Source: CAYUYV01 sp964474635
Lineage (GTDB): Bacteria; Pseudomonadota; Alphaproteobacteria; JAJFIK01
Length of the DNA stretch: 64,000 nt
Assembly (NCBI GenBank): GCA_964474635.1
Contig: CAYYTT010000003.1
Span: forward strand, 41,816-105,815
Direction: 5' to 3'
Of this stretch, positions 1 through 8,031 are shown in pieces. How positions within the stretch are numbered: position 1 is the first letter of the stretch; every line of letters begins with the position of its first letter. A program made the position numbers and the translations under genes. The notes beneath the pieces are model-generated. The model had not been told where the DNA came from. It was given only the letters and a program-made list of their open reading frames with translations, and made no database searches.

Positions 1-463
1 CGGCGCCAATGTGAATTTTCCCATCCAGGACACCACCACACGGGTTTATTCCAAGGTCTGGGAAATGGCCTGCCTGTCGGGCTTCCTGATGGGCCGCGAA
101 GTGGCTGGGCCGATGATGGCGCGGGGCCGGGGCACCATGATTTTCACCGGCGCGACGGCAAGCGTGCGCGGCGGGCCGGGTTACAGCGCCTTCGCCGGCG
201 CCAAGCATGCCTTGAGGGCTTTGTCCCAAAGCCTGGCGCGCGAACTCGGCCCGAAGGGCATTCACGTGGCCCATGTGGTTGTCGACGGGGCCATCGACAG
301 CGCCTTTATTCGCGACAATTTTCCTGATGCGGATGAGCGGCGAGCGCGCGATGGCCTTCTGTTGCCGGACCGGATCGCACAGACCTATGTGTGGCTACAC
401 GGCCAGCCCCGCTCCGCCTGGACCCATGAGATGGATCTGCGTCCCTGGTCGGAACGCTGGTAG
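1..463 (+). CDS. SDR-family oxidoreductase, 5' end cut by window edge
   Basis: This is the C-terminal part of a short-chain dehydrogenase/reductase, an NAD(P)-dependent Rossmann oxidoreductase. The frame is open from base 2, so the start lies upstream. The first visible residues (GANVNFPI) fit the stretch after the NAG motif that supports the central sheet. Downstream are the segment containing the catalytic serine (FTGATASVRGG) and a YSAFAGAKHAL stretch in the active-site helix, where the usual YxxxK spacing is replaced by a more divergent Y/K arrangement. The C-terminal part (DGAIDSAF, then a W/H-rich tail) resembles divergent SDRs of fatty-acid or aromatic catabolic clusters. The substrate cannot be inferred. 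It is followed 52 bp later by a same-strand isomerase-like gene, so the two may be cotranscribed. Confidence 0.85.
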   Translation, partial: GANVNFPIQDTTTRVYSKVWEMACLSGFLMGREVAGPMMARGRGTMIFTGATASVRGGPGYSAFAGAKHALRALSQSLARELGPKGIHVAHVVVDGAIDSAFIRDNFPDADERRARDGLLLPDRIAQTYVWLHGQPRSAWTHEMDLRPWSERW

Positions 464-515
464 ATAGAGACCGTCTTTACACGCCTTATCATCCTCTTCG
501 GGGAAGGAAACCGCC

Positions 516-1118
516 ATGGCCGAGATTGAGTTCCTGTTCGACTTTGCCAGTCCCAACGCCTACATGGCGCACCGAACCCTGCCGGGCATCGCCGAGCGCA
601 CCGGCGCAACCGTCCGCTATACGCCCTGCCTCCTCGGCGGCATCTTCAAATTGACCAACAATCAGGCGCCCATGATTGCCTTTGCGGACATTCATAACAA
701 ATTGGTCTACGAACAGCTTGAAATGCGCCGCTTCATTGAACGGCACGGTCTTGCCCATTTCACCATGAACCCGCATTTTCCGGTGATCACGCTGCTGATC
801 ATGCGCGGCGCCATCGTTGCCGAAGAGGAAGGTCTTCTGCCGGCCTATGTGGAGGCGATGATGCACCACATGTGGGAAGAGCCGAAAAAGATGGACGATC
901 CAGAGATTGCCAAGGCGGCGCTGAGCCAGTCGGGCTTTGACGCGGAGCGGATCCTCGCCCGCACCCAGGAGCCGGCGATCAAGAAGAAACTCATGGACAA
1001 CACCCAGCAGGCCGTTGACCGGGGCGCCTTCGGCATCCCGACTTTTTTTGTCGGCACGGAAATCTTCTTCGGCAAGGAACGCATGGGCCAGGTCGAGGAA
1101 CAGGCCGCGCGCACCTGA
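516..1118 (+). CDS. 2-hydroxychromene-2-carboxylate isomerase-like DsbA-family protein
   Basis: The 200-residue protein has the thioredoxin/GST-kappa fold of 2-hydroxychromene-2-carboxylate isomerases, which use glutathione to isomerise an intermediate of naphthalene-type degradation. The N-terminus reads FLFDFASPNAYMA. Ser12 in the FDFxSPxAY motif sits where HCCA isomerases carry the glutathione-activating serine and DsbA carries CxxC. The C-terminal GIPTFFVGTEIFFGKER matches the family's cis-proline loop and the following strand. Length is typical (about 200 aa). The start has a good ribosome binding site (GGGAAGGAAA, 5-6 nt upstream). Context (SDRs, CoA ligases, racemase) supports a role in catabolism of cyclic compounds, but many such proteins act on unknown substrates. 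Confidence 0.85.
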   Translation: MAEIEFLFDFASPNAYMAHRTLPGIAERTGATVRYTPCLLGGIFKLTNNQAPMIAFADIHNKLVYEQLEMRRFIERHGLAHFTMNPHFPVITLLIMRGAIVAEEEGLLPAYVEAMMHHMWEEPKKMDDPEIAKAALSQSGFDAERILARTQEPAIKKKLMDNTQQAVDRGAFGIPTFFVGTEIFFGKERMGQVEEQAART

Positions 1119-1265
1119 CCGGAACCGGGCCCCAAAAACGGCCAGGGCAATGCAGACTCCGCGGCCCCGCCAGCCGCCCTCATGGCCAAGCGGGAGGCGC
1201 TCATGCTATGAGCCTGCGCAAAGTCGGTCTCAAACCGATCCCTATGCGCTAAAGGAGGCGGAGCC

Positions 1266-1967
1266 ATGCAGATCTCCGGACTGGCCGACAAGAAAGTGGT
1301 GATCACCGGCGCCTTTGGGCGCCTCGGTACGGCTGTCAGCGAGGGCTTTCTGCGCGCCGATGCCCATGTGGGCGTGGTCGATATGGGCTCCGAGCCCCAC
1401 ACCCCCTTCTCAAAGCCCGTCGCCATGGCGCCGGGCGTCAATCTCGTCGATCCGGCGGCCGCCCGCGACGGCATCGCGCTCGTTGCGGACCGTCTGGGCG
1501 GCATCGACGTGCTTGTGAACGTGGCTGGCGGGTTCACCTGGATTCCGTTCCAGGACAGCGTTCTGGAAGACTGGACCCGCCTTTTCGCCATGAATGTGCA
1601 GACGGCTGTGAACGCCACCAAGGCGGCGCTGCCCTTCGTCAAGGCCTCCAAAGCCGGGGTCATCGTCTCCATCGGCGCCAACGCGGCCGTGAAGGCGGGC
1701 GCCGGCATGGGCCCCTATGCAGCCTCCAAGTCCGGCGTGATGCGGTTTACCGAATCACTCGCAGAAGAGGTGAAGGGGGATGGCATCACCGTGAACGCCG
1801 TGCTCCCCTCGATCCTCGACACGCCGGCGAACCGGGCCGACATGCCCGACACGGATCCCTCGATCTGGGTGAAAACGGAGGAAGTGGCCGATCTCATTCT
1901 TTTTCTGTCCTCGGCCCAGGCCCGCTCCATCACCGGCGCCCTGATCCCAATCACAGGACGGGTCTGA
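1266..1967 (+). CDS. SDR-family NAD(P)-dependent oxidoreductase
   Basis: A complete 233-residue classical short-chain dehydrogenase. The nucleotide-binding glycine motif TGAFGRLG lies at residues 14-21, the NVAG structural motif at 85-88, and the catalytic Tyr151 and Lys155 in YAASK. The ending (ALIPITGRV) is typical of classical SDRs. The start at 1266 is fixed by a strong AAAGGAGG box about 7 nt upstream. The acidic residue near the end of beta-2 (VVDMG) suggests NAD rather than NADP, which is inference. It lies between the isomerase-like gene and an esterase on the same strand, so a catabolic operon is plausible. The substrate is not identifiable. Confidence 0.92.
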   Translation: MQISGLADKKVVITGAFGRLGTAVSEGFLRADAHVGVVDMGSEPHTPFSKPVAMAPGVNLVDPAAARDGIALVADRLGGIDVLVNVAGGFTWIPFQDSVLEDWTRLFAMNVQTAVNATKAALPFVKASKAGVIVSIGANAAVKAGAGMGPYAASKSGVMRFTESLAEEVKGDGITVNAVLPSILDTPANRADMPDTDPSIWVKTEEVADLILFLSSAQARSITGALIPITGRV

Positions 1968-2055
1968 CCCCTCCCCCTTGACCCGTGACGCGTCGCCCGC
2001 GACAAGGCGCGCGCCTTGCCCGTATGCCCATTTGCCGCCAGACGGAGGTGATCCC

Positions 2056-3108
2056 ATGGCCTTGATCCGCGCCTTGAAATCCATCATTGCCCTGATCCTC
2101 ACCCGCACGCCGCCCGCCATTGCCACGGTCTGGTTTGCCGGCCGGCGCCGTCGCTACGACGGGCGTATCATCGAGGCCAAGGCGCAGGCGCTGGGCGAAC
2201 TTGGCCTAGCCATGCGGGACCCGAAGGCAGGGCTCGACCCGGCCGTGATGCGCAAGGCCTATACACAGGGGCGCAAGGTCCTCGATCATCCGGGTTCGGA
2301 TCTCGCCCTGGTGCAGGACATGGCGGTGGAGGGCGCGGCCGGGGACATCCCGGTGCGCATCTATGACGCCCAGGATAATGCCCTGATGACCACGGACCGC
2401 CGCCCCACCCTCATGTTCCTCCATGGCGGCGGCTGGGTGATCGGCGATCTCGACACCCACGATGCGGCCTGCCGACGCCTTGCGATGGCCTCGGGCGCAC
2501 GGGTTTTGTCGGTGGCCTACCGGCTCGCGCCAGAACACAAATTCCCAGCGGCACCGGACGATGTTCTGGCCGCCTATGACTGGATCGAAAGCCATGGGCC
2601 CACCTACGGCATGGACCCGGCGCACCTGGCCGTTGGCGGGGACAGTGCCGGCGGGAATCTCACGGCCGTCCTGATGCATGATCTGCGTGCTGCCGGGCGC
2701 ACGCTCCCCAGGGCACAGCTCTTGATTTATCCGGCCGTGGACATCCGCATGGACGGACAGATTTTCGAGGATCTGCCCAATGCCTATGTCCTGCCCCCGG
2801 CCCTGTGCACGTGGTTCCGGGAGACCTATCTGCCGGCGGGCGTGGATCTGGACAATCCCCGGATTTCACCGATCCATTCGCCCTATCTCGGCGGTCAGCC
2901 GCCGGCCTTCGTGATCACGGCGGGCCATGATGTGCTGCGTCCCCAGGGCCACGATTATGCCAGGGCACTCGAAGCGGCGGGCGTTCCTGTGACCTATGAA
3001 GAGGAACGGGGGCAGGTGCACGGCTTCATCAATTTCAACGCGGTGATGCGGTCCAGCAATCAGGCCCTCGACCGCATGGGCCAATGGCTTAAGGCCACGC
3101 TCGCATGA
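2056..3108 (+). CDS. HSL-family (family IV) alpha/beta hydrolase, probable esterase
   Basis: The 350-residue protein belongs to the hormone-sensitive-lipase group of alpha/beta hydrolases. It shows the oxyanion motif HGGGW (residues 123-127), the nucleophile elbow GDSAGG with Ser197, the acid Asp292 in AGHDVL, and His322 in VHGF, so the catalytic triad is complete. A hydrophobic N-terminal stretch (IIALIL to AIATVWF) may anchor it to the membrane or form the cap. An in-frame start at 1978 is possible, but ATG 2056 is preceded by CGGAGGTGA at ideal spacing and gives the usual length. It likely hydrolyses carboxylic esters or lactones; in this context it could act on the ester product of a Baeyer-Villiger oxidation, which is inference. 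Confidence 0.92.
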   Translation: MALIRALKSIIALILTRTPPAIATVWFAGRRRRYDGRIIEAKAQALGELGLAMRDPKAGLDPAVMRKAYTQGRKVLDHPGSDLALVQDMAVEGAAGDIPVRIYDAQDNALMTTDRRPTLMFLHGGGWVIGDLDTHDAACRRLAMASGARVLSVAYRLAPEHKFPAAPDDVLAAYDWIESHGPTYGMDPAHLAVGGDSAGGNLTAVLMHDLRAAGRTLPRAQLLIYPAVDIRMDGQIFEDLPNAYVLPPALCTWFRETYLPAGVDLDNPRISPIHSPYLGGQPPAFVITAGHDVLRPQGHDYARALEAAGVPVTYEEERGQVHGFINFNAVMRSSNQALDRMGQWLKATLA

Positions 3109-3112
3109 TCTT

Positions 3113-3331
3113 TCAGGCAACGCCCGGCAGGGCCAGCCCATCGAGAAGATGATCGAGTGCCACAATCTCCCGGCGGTCGCGCTCGCGCCGCCGGTGGAGG
3201 GGCGCGGCGAGGGCAAACGGAACCACGGATGTGCCGCTGATCCCCGCGAGCCGCCGGGTCAAACGCTCCCCGCGCACCTCCAGGGCACGCCGGCGCTGAA
3301 CCAGAACAAAGCGGCATTGGGCGGACAACAC
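3113..3331 (-). CDS. Possible small basic protein downstream of icd
   Basis: A 72-codon frame fills most of the 260-bp gap between the esterase and icd. It would begin at a GTG 37 bp after the icd stop, preceded by AAGGGGAG about 10 nt upstream, which is a real-looking ribosome binding site. The product is Arg-rich with a short hydrophobic middle (GTSVVPFALAAPL). I recognise no family, and other frames on both strands are also open here, as often happens in GC-rich DNA. It is listed because of the start signal and operon-like position. It may equally be icd 3' untranslated sequence. Confidence 0.3.
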   Translation of the reverse strand: MLSAQCRFVLVQRRRALEVRGERLTRRLAGISGTSVVPFALAAPLHRRRERDRREIVALDHLLDGLALPGVA

Positions 3332-3368
3332 GGCAGCCGTCTCCCCTTTTCTCTAACGTCTCCACCGT

Positions 3369-4877
3369 TCAAGACACACCTGACGGCGAACTGTATCCCG
3401 GTGTGCCGTCGATGGAGACCAATTGCTCCACATGCATCCAGCGCACCGAAGGCGCCAGACGATCAAGGAGCGCGCCGACCACCTGGGCCCCATTGGGCCC
3501 ATCGCTGGCGTAGGAGAAGCGGCAGCGCCAGTGATCCACAGGGTCGGCATAAACCTCACCTTCAGGATACATCTGCGCGAAGCGGTTGGAAATAAGCTCA
3601 AGGTCGAAAGGCTGGTCTTTGATCAGACTGCTGATTAATGTGGCCAGCGCATCGACCGAGCCTGACCATTCGACGAATACATCCACGCCCTCGAACCGCA
3701 CAGCCTTGCGGCGCCGGGGGGCGGTGGCCCCTGGCGCCTCAAGACCCATGGCCCGGTGCAGACCGGGGACGGGAACTTCTTCAAGTTTTTCGAGCACCGC
3801 ATCGGTGAAGGCTTCCGTACCGACCCCGTCGCCATCGCGCGCCACGTCGGCGGTCAGTCGCCGGCCGTCCTCATAAGCCAGATGGAGGGCCTGATCGATC
3901 CGCTCTCCTTCGGCGTGAAAGCCCATATGCCGGAGCATCATGGCCCCCGCGCGCATCATCGCGGTCGGGTTGGCCACATGGCGACCGGCGAGGTCCGGCG
4001 CGGCGCCGTGTACCGGTTCGAAGACACTCACCAGATCGCCCACCTGGGCGCTCGGCGCCAAAATCAAGCCGCCGACGAGGCCGGCGGCAAGGTCTCCCAG
4101 AATGTCGCCGTGCATGTTGGTGGTCACGATGACGTCGAATTGCTCCGGATTGGTCACGAGTTGGTGAGCGCAGGCGTCAATCTTGATGTGGCTGCGCGCC
4201 AATCGGGCAAAGGCGTCCCCCACATCGTCAAAGACGTCCTTGAACATGCCTTCGGTCAGGCGCATGACGTCGGACTTGGTGGCGCAATGGATGGTCCTGC
4301 GCCGCTCCCGTGCGGCAAGGCCGTAGGCCAGCCTGATCACTTTTTCTGATCCGCGCCGGCTGATCAGCTTAAGGCTTTGCGCCACGTCGGGCGTCTGCAT
4401 GTATTCGATGCCCGCGTAAAGATCTTCCACATTCTCCCGTACAATGAAGAAATCGATGTCGCGGTCGGCAAAGGGCGAGGTCAATCCGGGCAAGGGATGG
4501 ATGGGACGGATATTGCCGTAAAGCTCGAACATCCTCCGCAAGGTGACGTTGATGTTTCTGGAACCCCGGCCCTCGGGCGTCAAAAAGGGCCCCTTGAGCA
4601 CCACGGGTCGCCGCGCGATCGTGTCGACGGTATCCTTGGGCAGGCCCGAGGCCACCCCCCGCTCCAGGGCCGCGCCGCCCCCATCCGCCACCGTCCAGTC
4701 CACCACGGGACACACGATCTTGAGGACCCGCAAGGCGGCCTTCATGATCTCCGGGCCGATCCCATCGCCTGGCAGAACGATCACTTCGCGCATGCGCCGC
4801 GGGGCGTCTTGCGGCGCGGCACTCCAGGTTTCGGGCCGGCCAGCGGTCCGATCAGTGGATCGCGGAGTGGCAGGCAT
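3369..4877 (-). CDS. icd: NADP-type isocitrate dehydrogenase, C-terminally extended
   Basis: Converts isocitrate to 2-oxoglutarate and CO2 in the TCA cycle. The N-terminal half has beta-decarboxylating dehydrogenase motifs: LPGDGIGPEI, the substrate-binding segment EGRGSRNINVTLRR, and FFIVRENVEDLYAGIEY. The signature TTNMHGDILGDLAAGLVGG is followed by FEPVHGAAPDLAG and NPTAMMRAGAMML. About 140 further residues follow the normal end of the enzyme (from about residue 360), as in the Thermus/Rickettsia-type isocitrate dehydrogenases rather than the E. coli type. ATG 4877 is preferred (502 aa) because AGGGAGA sits 7 nt upstream; an ATG at 4913 is also in frame. It is divergent from an OxyR-like regulator across a 180-bp gap that carries a palindrome. 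Confidence 0.9.
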   Translation of the reverse strand: MPATPRSTDRTAGRPETWSAAPQDAPRRMREVIVLPGDGIGPEIMKAALRVLKIVCPVVDWTVADGGGAALERGVASGLPKDTVDTIARRPVVLKGPFLTPEGRGSRNINVTLRRMFELYGNIRPIHPLPGLTSPFADRDIDFFIVRENVEDLYAGIEYMQTPDVAQSLKLISRRGSEKVIRLAYGLAARERRRTIHCATKSDVMRLTEGMFKDVFDDVGDAFARLARSHIKIDACAHQLVTNPEQFDVIVTTNMHGDILGDLAAGLVGGLILAPSAQVGDLVSVFEPVHGAAPDLAGRHVANPTAMMRAGAMMLRHMGFHAEGERIDQALHLAYEDGRRLTADVARDGDGVGTEAFTDAVLEKLEEVPVPGLHRAMGLEAPGATAPRRRKAVRFEGVDVFVEWSGSVDALATLISSLIKDQPFDLELISNRFAQMYPEGEVYADPVDHWRCRFSYASDGPNGAQVVGALLDRLAPSVRWMHVEQLVSIDGTPGYSSPSGVS

Positions 4878-4970
4878 ATGAGTCTCCCTAGCCCTTGGGG
4901 CGTATTTCCCCATTTCCTTTTAACTTGATTGCCCCGCGCCCCTAGAAAAGATGATCGACATCGAAGTTAT

Positions 4971-4987
4971 GATAGGATTTTCCTATC
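4971..4987. promoter_or_regulatory. Perfect palindrome, OxyR/LysR-type half-site
   Basis: GATAGGATTTTCCTATC is a perfect 7-bp inverted repeat around TTT. It contains ATAG-N7-CTAT, the spacing of one element of the OxyR consensus, and also the T-N11-A box typical of LysR-family regulators. It lies between icd (start 4877, minus) and the OxyR-like gene (start 5058, plus). The second ATAG-N7-CTAT element expected for a tetramer is not evident in the flanks. Probable operator of the adjacent regulator; binding is inferred. Confidence 0.55.
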
Positions 4988-5057
4988 GAAGTGCGCGGAA
5001 CCTGGTCGCAGCTGGTGGGTCGGACCGGGTGCGCCTCGCGCAAATCAGATCGAGCCC

Positions 5058-5990
5058 ATGGACCAGCTTCCAATAACACTGCGCCAACTGAGCTATTTCG
5101 TTGCCCTGTCGGACACGGGCCATTTCCGCCGTGCCGCGGAGCGGTGCGGCATCTCCCAGCCCTCTCTCAGCACCCAGATCCAGGCCCTGGAGCAGGCCCT
5201 CGGCGTTGCCCTGGTGGAGCGCAGCCGCTCCGGTGTGGCGCTCACGCCCGTGGGCCGGGACATCGTGGCGCGATCCCGGGCCATCCTGGAAGATGTCCAG
5301 GGTGTCATCGACCATGCTGGCATTGCGCGCCACGGCCTTGTGGGCACGATCCGCCTCGGCGCCAAGCCGACCCTCGGCCCCTATCTTTTGCCCCACGTGG
5401 TGGCCCGGCTCCATCGGCAATATCCGGACCTCAATCTGCACATTCGGGAAGGCGGACCGCGCGATCTTGAAAGCGAGCTGTCCCGGGGCGTCCATGACGT
5501 GATCCTCGCCCAACTGCCCATCAGCGGATCCGAGCTTGTGGCCCACCGCCTGTTCCGCGAGCCGCTCTATGTGGTCCTGGCGGCCGATCATCCCCTGGCC
5601 TCCCGCGAGACGATTGCCGCCTCGGCGCTTCAGGGGCTGCGGGTCCTCTCGCTTGAACCGCAGTATCAGCTCCACGAACAGGTCGACGACCTGTGCCGCG
5701 AGTTCGGCGCCATTCTGGAACGCGGCTATGAGGGCAATACCCTCGATGCCTTGCGGCAAATGGTGGGTATGGGAATGGGTATCAGCTTCATGCCGGCCCT
5801 TTATGTGCGTTCTGAAATCGGTTCGCGCAGCGAGGTGGTGGTGCGCCCGCTTGAGGGGCGGACGATCAGCCGCTCCGTGGGCATCGTCTGGCGCAAGAGC
5901 GCCGGCCGCGCCGAAGCCTATGAGCGCATCGCGGATGTGATGCGCGACGTGGTGCGACGCAAATTCAAGAACCTGACCCTGGAGTGGTAA
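5058..5990 (+). CDS. OxyR-like LysR-family regulator lacking the peroxidatic Cys
   Basis: A 310-residue LysR-type transcription factor with an N-terminal winged helix-turn-helix (TLRQLSYFVALSDTGHFRRAAERC, SQPSLSTQIQALE) and a two-lobed effector domain. The overall sequence resembles OxyR: HPLASRE, a LSLE-x9-C segment, and GNTLDALRQMVGMGMGISFMP. In E. coli OxyR the loop LEDGHC-x8-C carries C199 and C208. Here the aligned residues are Gln204 and Cys213, so the peroxide-sensing cysteine is missing while the resolving position is kept. Classical disulfide sensing is therefore unlikely. ATG 5058 places the HTH at the usual distance; the Shine-Dalgarno is weak. Divergent orientation suggests that it controls icd and itself. 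Confidence 0.85.
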   Translation: MDQLPITLRQLSYFVALSDTGHFRRAAERCGISQPSLSTQIQALEQALGVALVERSRSGVALTPVGRDIVARSRAILEDVQGVIDHAGIARHGLVGTIRLGAKPTLGPYLLPHVVARLHRQYPDLNLHIREGGPRDLESELSRGVHDVILAQLPISGSELVAHRLFREPLYVVLAADHPLASRETIAASALQGLRVLSLEPQYQLHEQVDDLCREFGAILERGYEGNTLDALRQMVGMGMGISFMPALYVRSEIGSRSEVVVRPLEGRTISRSVGIVWRKSAGRAEAYERIADVMRDVVRRKFKNLTLEW

Positions 5991-6017
5991 GACGGCCGCG
6001 CCGCTTTGTAGGCAGCC

Positions 6018-6767
6018 TCAAGAACTGCGCCGGCTGAAGATCGCCTCCAGGCTCGTCTGGTTCATGCCATGCTTGACGTAGTTATAGGGCGTGACATTGA
6101 CCGCCTTGATGATCCGCCGGGTGATCACCGGAGGATCGCCGGCCACATCCACGTCGATGACGTTGAGACAGGCCGTGTCCTGTTCGAACGGTCCGACGGC
6201 GGACAGGCCAGCGCCCGTGGCCCAGCCGAGCAGCAGGCGGTTCACCCCCTCATGGGCGACGACCAGCGCCGTTGTCCAGTCCGGGGCCACAAGAAACTCT
6301 TCCGCCCAGGCCGAGACCCGCGCATAGGCATCAACGAAGGGCTCTCCCCCCTCGCCGAGGGACGCCCCCGGCTGGTCCGCGCCCGCGAAGGCCTCGTAGA
6401 TCTGCCGAGACAGTTCAGACAAGTCGAAGATCTGCGCCCGCAGCCGCGCGCCGCCGCCGCGCAGTTCCCGGATACGCCCATCGTCGACCAGCCCCGGAGA
6501 CTCACCGATCTGATGGGAGAGCACGATTTCGGCCGTTTGGCGGGTGCGCGGCAGCCCTGAGCAGATGGCCCGGTCAAAGGTTACATGGGACAGGGCGATC
6601 CCGGCGGCCGCGGCCTCCTCACGCCCCCGTTCGGTCAACGGCACCGCGTCCGCGCCGCCGGTCAACCGGGGCGCGGAGAAGTAATCCACATGGCCGTGGC
6701 GCATGAGATAGAGCCGGCTGCGGCCTTTCGTGCCGGGCAGGGCCGGGATCGCGGCGGGTTCGGCCAT
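6018..6767 (-). CDS. Histidine phosphatase family (phosphoglycerate-mutase-like) protein
   Basis: A 249-residue member of the branch-1 histidine phosphatase superfamily. The catalytic RHGH is at residues 23-26, followed by LTERGREEA. The second core histidine is in VVAHEGVNRLLLGW, and the arginines of the phosphate pocket are present (SGLPRTRQTAE). The family includes phosphoglycerate mutases, cobalamin phosphatases and many broad phosphatases; nothing here pins down the substrate. The start lies 3 bp after the stop of the racemase gene, so the two form a tight operon and translation is probably coupled. A role in a CoA-thioester pathway is possible but unproven. Confidence 0.88.
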   Translation of the reverse strand: MAEPAAIPALPGTKGRSRLYLMRHGHVDYFSAPRLTGGADAVPLTERGREEAAAAGIALSHVTFDRAICSGLPRTRQTAEIVLSHQIGESPGLVDDGRIRELRGGGARLRAQIFDLSELSRQIYEAFAGADQPGASLGEGGEPFVDAYARVSAWAEEFLVAPDWTTALVVAHEGVNRLLLGWATGAGLSAVGPFEQDTACLNVIDVDVAGDPPVITRRIIKAVNVTPYNYVKHGMNQTSLEAIFSRRSS

Positions 6768-6770
6768 GGC

Positions 6771-7898
6771 TCAGATCACGCCTTCAGCGCGCAGGGCCGC
6801 GACCTCGGTCGCCTTGAAGCCCCAGTCGATGAGCGCGCTTTCGGTGTGCTCTCCGATGGCGGGCGGCGGTCCCTGGACGGCCTCCTTGGTGCGGCTGAAG
6901 CGGGGCGCCGCGTTGGGCTGCACCACGCCGGCGACCTCAACAAAGGTGTCGCGGGCCGCGTTGTGGGGATGCTTTGGGGCCTCCTCGAGGGAGAGCACCG
7001 GCGCGAAACAGATGTCCGTGCCTTCCATGATCTTGCACCACGCGTCGCGGTCTTTCGATCGGAACAGGGTGGCCAGCTTGGCGCTCAGGGAGGGCCAGTG
7101 GTCCTTTTCCATCTGCTTGGAGAACTCCGGGTCGTTGATGCCGGCCTTTTCAAGCAATAATCCGTAGAACTGGGGCTCGATGGAGCCGACGGCCACGAAC
7201 CGTCCGCAGGCGCACTCGTAAGTGTCATAGAAGTGGGCGCCGCCATCGAGCAGGTTCACATCCCGTTGGTCGGTCCACAGGCCGCTCGCCTTCATGCCGT
7301 AGAACATGGCCATCAGGGAGGCCGCGCCGTCGGTCATGGCCGCGTCGATCACCTGCCCCTGGCCCGAGCGCTGCGCCTCGAACAGGCCCGCCGCGATGCC
7401 AAAGGCAAGGTAAAGCGCGCCGCCCCCGAAATCGCCAACCAGGTTGAGCGGCGGCGGCGGCGGACTGTCGGGCCGGCCCATGGCATGGAGCGCGCCGCTG
7501 ACCGCGATGTAGTTGATATCATGGCCGGCCGCATGGGACAGGGGGCCGGTCTGGCCCCAGCCGGTCATGCGCCCAAAGACCAGCTTGGGATTGCGCGCCA
7601 GACACACGTCAGGGCCGAGCCCAAGACGCTCCATGACGCCGGGCCGAAAGCCCTCCAGCAGGGCGTCGGCCTGATCGATGAGCTGGAGCACCGTCTCCAC
7701 ACCCTTTGGGTTTTTCAGGTCGATGGCGACGGACCGGCGCCCACGTGAGGTGACATCGTATTTGGAGCCGCCCTTGGCTCCCTTCCGGTCGATCCGCACG
7801 ATCTCGGCGCCCAGATCCGACAGCAACATGGCGCAGAATGGGCCGGGCCCGATGCCGGCAAATTCCAAAATCTTGACGCCCGAAAGGGGACCAGCCAT
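6771..7898 (-). CDS. Alpha-methylacyl-CoA racemase (CaiB/BaiF, CoA-transferase III family)
   Basis: The 375-residue protein belongs to the family III CoA-transferase/racemase fold. Racemases use His, Asp and Glu instead of the transferase aspartate. His126 (GHDINY), Asp156 (VGDFGGG) and Glu241 (SIEPQF) match the numbers of the Mycobacterium tuberculosis racemase MCR exactly, so racemisation of 2-methylacyl-CoA esters is the best call. The enzyme makes (S)-2-methyl branched chains available for beta-oxidation of branched or sterol side chains. ATG 7898 is chosen over upstream codons because of the GGGAGA box 6 nt before it. It is followed 3 bp later by a phosphatase gene and diverges from an acyl-CoA ligase gene. 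Confidence 0.9.
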   Translation of the reverse strand: MAGPLSGVKILEFAGIGPGPFCAMLLSDLGAEIVRIDRKGAKGGSKYDVTSRGRRSVAIDLKNPKGVETVLQLIDQADALLEGFRPGVMERLGLGPDVCLARNPKLVFGRMTGWGQTGPLSHAAGHDINYIAVSGALHAMGRPDSPPPPPLNLVGDFGGGALYLAFGIAAGLFEAQRSGQGQVIDAAMTDGAASLMAMFYGMKASGLWTDQRDVNLLDGGAHFYDTYECACGRFVAVGSIEPQFYGLLLEKAGINDPEFSKQMEKDHWPSLSAKLATLFRSKDRDAWCKIMEGTDICFAPVLSLEEAPKHPHNAARDTFVEVAGVVQPNAAPRFSRTKEAVQGPPPAIGEHTESALIDWGFKATEVAALRAEGVI

Positions 7899-8031
7899 GG
7901 CGTTCTCCCGTATGTCTTTGTGAACGGCGCCCAAGGGCCCGTGTCTTTTGATGCGCGTAAGTCGCCTAAGATCCTCTTGGCACGCCGCCAAATGTCAACC
8001 ACCGCCCCCCCCCAACAGCGAGACGCTGCCC

